From assembly GCA_012511395.1 (NCBI GenBank), contig JAAZGD010000136.1:1-7614 (forward strand): 7,614 bases of DNA, read 5' to 3'. This DNA is from Clostridiales bacterium (GTDB lineage: Bacteria; Bacillota; Clostridia; Peptostreptococcales; Anaerovoracaceae). Position numbers and translations under genes: made by a program. Numbering within the stretch: position 1 is the stretch's first letter; each line of letters opens with the position of its first letter. A model generated the notes under the pieces. The model was not told the origin of the DNA and made no database searches. It saw only the letters and a program-made list of their open reading frames with translations. Shown here in pieces: positions 5,132 to 7,614 of this stretch.

Positions 5132-7040
5132 CAAGAGTCTCCCCATTACCATTTGGATTGTAAAAGGGCACCATTCCCTTTAGCCATGTTCTGATATCTT
5201 CCTCTTTTTCTTTTGCAACTTTTTTGACCTCAGCTTCAAAGTCATCGTCTTTTTTGAGAAACTCCCTTAATCTTTCTGTCCCTTCCAAAGGATTTGCCAC
5301 AAATATTTTCTCATGATATGTTTCAAGGATTCCTTCCTCCTGAAGAAGAAGCTCTTCATACAATTTCTCTCCCGGTCGTAAGCCTGTTATCTCAATATCT
5401 ATATCGACTCCCGGCACATAGCCGGAAAGCCTTATTACATTCTCAGCTAAATCCATAATCTTAACAGCTTCGCCCATATCTAAAATGAATATTTCTCCGC
5501 CTTTCGCCATGGCCCCTGTCTGTATAACAAGCTGTACAGCCTCAGGTATGGTCATAAAGTACCTTGTTACCTCAGGGTGAGTGACGGTAACAGGGCCTCC
5601 TAACTCTATCTGCTTTCTGAATATGGGAATTACAGAGCCGTTTGAGCCTAATACATTTCCAAACCTGACTGCAGAAAAAGTAGTCTTCGTATCCTCTTTA
5701 CTCTTTTCCTGTAATATCATTTCAGACAGCCTCTTGGTAGCTCCCATTACATTGGTAGGTTTCACAGCCTTGTCCGTTGAAATCATAACAAAGCGGGTTA
5801 CCAGATATTCATCAGATAAATCCATTACATTTTTACTTCCTAAAATGTTGTTTACAAGAGCTTCCCCGGGGCTTTCCTCCATCAAGGGTACGTGCTTGTG
5901 AGCTGCTGCATGAAACACAACATGAGGCCTGTACTTTTCAAATATCTGGCGAAGCCTTTCTTTATCTCTCACAGATGCCACCACAGACTCAAACTCAAGG
6001 TATGGGAAACTCCTCTTTATTTCATTCTCAAACTCATAAAGGGAATTCTCATAAATATCTAAAGCAATAAGCTTCCTTGGTTTAAAGGATGCTATCTGGC
6101 GGCAAAGTTCACTTCCTATGGAGCCCCCACCTCCTGTTACAAGAACTATCTGATTCTCCAGGTATCCTGCAATCTCCCTTAGGTTAACCTTAACAGGATC
6201 TCTCCCCAGCAGGTCTTCAATATCTACATCTCTAAGCTTTGAGATGCTTACATTTTCATTTATTAAATCAATTAAAGCAGGTAATATCTTAATCTTTGCT
6301 TTAGTCTTGTTGCATTCATTTACAATCTTTTGAATAGTCTTTCTTGAAGCAGAAGGTATTGCTACTATGATTTCATCTATTTGATATCTTCTTGCTAAGA
6401 GCCTTATCTGTTCAGTGTTTCCAAAAACCTTGACTCCGTTAATCCTGCTCCCTGTTTTAGCAGGGTTGTCATCTATTACAGCTACTGCCTTTTTCCCGTA
6501 CTCAGGATGAAGCTTCATCTCACGAATAATAGAAGCTCCTGCATCTCCTGCCCCTATAATCATAACCTTTTTAATACCGGCAGGCACAAAGGAGGGCCTT
6601 GCAAAGGAAGATGCCATACTTTTAAATGCCCCCGGCGTTCTAAGGCTTCTAAGGATTCTATAAAGGATTCTGGAGCCTCCCACCATTACCATCATAAGAA
6701 GGCCTGCAATTATATATATGCTTCTTGGAACCATTTGTTGAGCCAGCGAAACATAAGCCAAAACGAGAAGCTGACCTAAGAGACAGGCCATAACAACTCG
6801 CATAAGCTCTTGAGTCCCTGCATATCTCCACATGCTTGTATATATACCTAGGAAAACAAAGGAAATAATAATGATTGCAGTTATTGGGAGAATATTGTTT
6901 GCATATTGAGAGAACCACAAGGTAAACTGGGCGCTGTCCACTTCAAACTCAAAACGTAAAAGGTATGCCATTATATATGAAGCATTTATAATTACTGCAT
7001 CAAGAACAACTAAAAGTCCTATTCTAATAAGCTTCTGCAT
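5121..7040 (-). CDS. Membrane-anchored nucleotide-sugar 4,6-dehydratase (PglF/WbpM/CapD family)
   Basis: Enzymes of this long SDR family act on UDP-GlcNAc-type sugars at the inner face of the membrane, starting the synthesis of deoxy-amino sugars for surface polysaccharides or protein glycans. The protein has 639 residues. Four hydrophobic segments lie at about 5-28, 48-67, 82-100 and 107-123. A first Rossmann-like domain carries GAGDAG (163-168). The catalytic SDR domain begins at about 295 with TGGGGSIGSE (302-311). The catalytic set is Thr422-Asp423-Lys424, Met432 and Lys436, where Met replaces the usual SDR Tyr, as in PglF (Thr395/Asp396/Lys397/Met405/Lys409). Further conserved stretches are HAAAHKHVPLME, RFGNVLGS and TGLRPGEKLYEE. 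The tail (595-615) is rich in Lys and Glu. The start is supported by AGGGGAAGG just upstream. It lies 12 bases after the trypsin-like gene and overlaps pgi by 11 bases. The exact product sugar cannot be read from sequence, so no gene symbol is given. Confidence 0.93.
   Translation of the reverse strand: MQKLIRIGLLVVLDAVIINASYIMAYLLRFEFEVDSAQFTLWFSQYANNILPITAIIIISFVFLGIYTSMWRYAGTQELMRVVMACLLGQLLVLAYVSLAQQMVPRSIYIIAGLLMMVMVGGSRILYRILRSLRTPGAFKSMASSFARPSFVPAGIKKVMIIGAGDAGASIIREMKLHPEYGKKAVAVIDDNPAKTGSRINGVKVFGNTEQIRLLARRYQIDEIIVAIPSASRKTIQKIVNECNKTKAKIKILPALIDLINENVSISKLRDVDIEDLLGRDPVKVNLREIAGYLENQIVLVTGGGGSIGSELCRQIASFKPRKLIALDIYENSLYEFENEIKRSFPYLEFESVVASVRDKERLRQIFEKYRPHVVFHAAAHKHVPLMEESPGEALVNNILGSKNVMDLSDEYLVTRFVMISTDKAVKPTNVMGATKRLSEMILQEKSKEDTKTTFSAVRFGNVLGSNGSVIPIFRKQIELGGPVTVTHPEVTRYFMTIPEAVQLVIQTGAMAKGGEIFILDMGEAVKIMDLAENVIRLSGYVPGVDIDIEITGLRPGEKLYEELLLQEEGILETYHEKIFVANPLEGTERLREFLKKDDDFEAEVKKVAKEKEEDIRTWLKGMVPFYNPNGNGETLDGY
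5139..5144 (-). promoter_or_regulatory. Ribosome binding site deciding the pgi start
   Basis: GGGGAG on the minus strand, inside the end of the dehydratase gene and 7 bases before the ATG at 5131. It favours this start over the in-frame ATGs at 5152 and 5146. Confidence 0.7.
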
Positions 7041-7041
7041 G

Positions 7042-7050
7042 CCTTCCCCT
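7042..7050 (-). promoter_or_regulatory. Ribosome binding site of the dehydratase gene
   Basis: AGGGGAAGG fills most of the 12-base gap between the stop codon of the trypsin-like gene (7053) and the ATG at 7040. This leaves no room for a separate promoter in the gap. Confidence 0.65.
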
Positions 7051-7052
7051 CT

Positions 7053-7614
7053 CTAATTCAGCTTGGTATCTAAGGTATCTTCCATATCTGCTAAAAGCAG
7101 GCTTTCCTCTTCTTTAATCTCTTTCTCTGTCTCAGCCTTGTCTGTCCTGTAGCTTACATTTTCTTTTCTTAAAAATTCCTTTATTCTATCCACATGAATG
7201 CACATGCCAAACCCAAGGGCGCTTGCTCCTGAATAGACACCGTACACAACGCCTCTTTCATCAAAAACAGGGCCGCCTTCCTGGCCTTTAACTCCCGAAT
7301 TCTCAAGCTCTATTCCCACAATGCCACCGGGCCCTCCCACAAGCCTCGTTATCATACCTGACAGCGGAAACCTCGGAGTGTTTGCTCTTCCTTCCTTGTT
7401 CCACCTGATATCATCCTTTTCTTCATCATAGAAGTAATTCTTAAATTCAGGGAAAGGAAAGCCCAGCCTACACAACATCTTCCCGGGCTTTGCATCACTT
7501 CCTGAGCCTGCAAAAACACAAGGCCTACTGTATCCTGTTCTCTCATAGCCTTCAAAGTGAATGAGGGCTAAATCCAGGGTGGTATGAAGCTTACACTGAA
7601 CGCCTTTAATAACA
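7053..7614 (-). CDS. Trypsin-like serine protease-fold protein lacking the catalytic Ser, C-terminal 186 residues (start beyond the right edge)
   Basis: The open frame continues through the right edge, so the N-terminus and the catalytic-His region are not visible. In the visible 186 residues, TTLDLALIHFEG (11-22) matches the strand carrying the triad Asp (Asp14) of trypsin-like (S1/HtrA-type) domains. MLCRLGFPF (46-54) fits the usual 'G-[YF]-P' strand. Residues 109-121, KGQEGGPVFDERG, align with the G-x-S-G-G-P nucleophile loop, but the Ser is Glu112 (codon GAA). The following VVYGVYSGAS and a final helix (DRIKEFLRKE) are typical of the fold's end. An acidic tail (about 158-180) follows. No membrane segment is visible in this part. 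It is the first visible gene of the block with the dehydratase and pgi. The fold call is fairly firm. Lack of protease activity is inferred, and a binding or regulatory role is only a guess. Confidence 0.72.
   Translation of the reverse strand, partial: VIKGVQCKLHTTLDLALIHFEGYERTGYSRPCVFAGSGSDAKPGKMLCRLGFPFPEFKNYFYDEEKDDIRWNKEGRANTPRFPLSGMITRLVGGPGGIVGIELENSGVKGQEGGPVFDERGVVYGVYSGASALGFGMCIHVDRIKEFLRKENVSYRTDKAETEKEIKEEESLLLADMEDTLDTKLN

Noticed and set aside
5132..5152. Longer pgi start at ATG 5152 (7 extra residues)
   Set aside because: It has no Shine-Dalgarno upstream, whereas GGGGAG is correctly placed for ATG 5131.
6507..6918. Frames on both strands (6507-6779 plus, 6658-6918 minus) inside the dehydratase gene
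   Set aside because: Both lie over the membrane-segment and first Rossmann region of a clear long gene, and their translations show no motif.
7352..7555. 67-codon minus-strand frame overlapping the trypsin-like gene
   Set aside because: It is out of frame with the protease-fold reading frame, which stays open through the right edge and shows family motifs across this stretch. It is therefore a shadow.
1..7614. Search for tRNA/rRNA genes, CRISPR arrays, insertion sequences, attachment sites and riboswitches
   Set aside because: None was seen by eye. Intergenic gaps are all under 250 bases and no repeated spacer pattern, transposase motif or terminal inverted repeat was found.

Overview
The window looks like chromosomal DNA from a low-GC, anaerobic Gram-positive bacterium of the class Clostridia. 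The grounds are AT-rich intergenic DNA, strong AGGAGG-type ribosome binding sites, a 282-residue clostridial-type 3-hydroxybutyryl-CoA dehydrogenase, a GTP-type PEP carboxykinase, and a secreted protein with S-layer homology (SLH) domains. Genus or species cannot be fixed from the sequence alone.

Layout, left to right. A partial pckG (minus) runs off the left edge. A 241-bp divergent intergenic region carries a good sigma-A-type promoter for each flanking gene and one doubtful 35-codon ORF. Next is a plus-strand gene for a secreted protein with three SLH-like repeats and an unrecognised C-terminal half. It converges on a minus-strand bacterioferritin gene (bfr), with one bidirectional terminator between them. 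Upstream of bfr on the same strand come hbd, then a tight three-gene minus-strand block in the order trypsin-like protein (cut by the right edge), membrane-anchored nucleotide-sugar 4,6-dehydratase, and pgi.

How the genes fit together (inference). The three-gene block looks like one transcription unit: a 12-bp gap, then an 11-bp stop/start overlap. Pgi makes fructose-6-phosphate, the entry point to UDP-GlcNAc, and UDP-GlcNAc is the usual substrate of PglF/WbpM-type dehydratases. The pair therefore suggests supply of a deoxy-amino sugar for a surface glycan. pckG (gluconeogenic or anaplerotic C3/C4 exchange), hbd (C4 acyl-CoA redox) and bfr (iron storage) are ordinary metabolic genes that appear to be separately controlled.

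I see no clear novel system, mobile element, CRISPR array or RNA gene. The most noteworthy points are a trypsin-like domain whose nucleophilic serine is replaced by glutamate (GQEGGP), an Hbd whose cofactor-binding loop reads Ala-Arg-Arg where an Asp is usual (suggesting NADPH use), and the orphan C-terminal region of the SLH protein.
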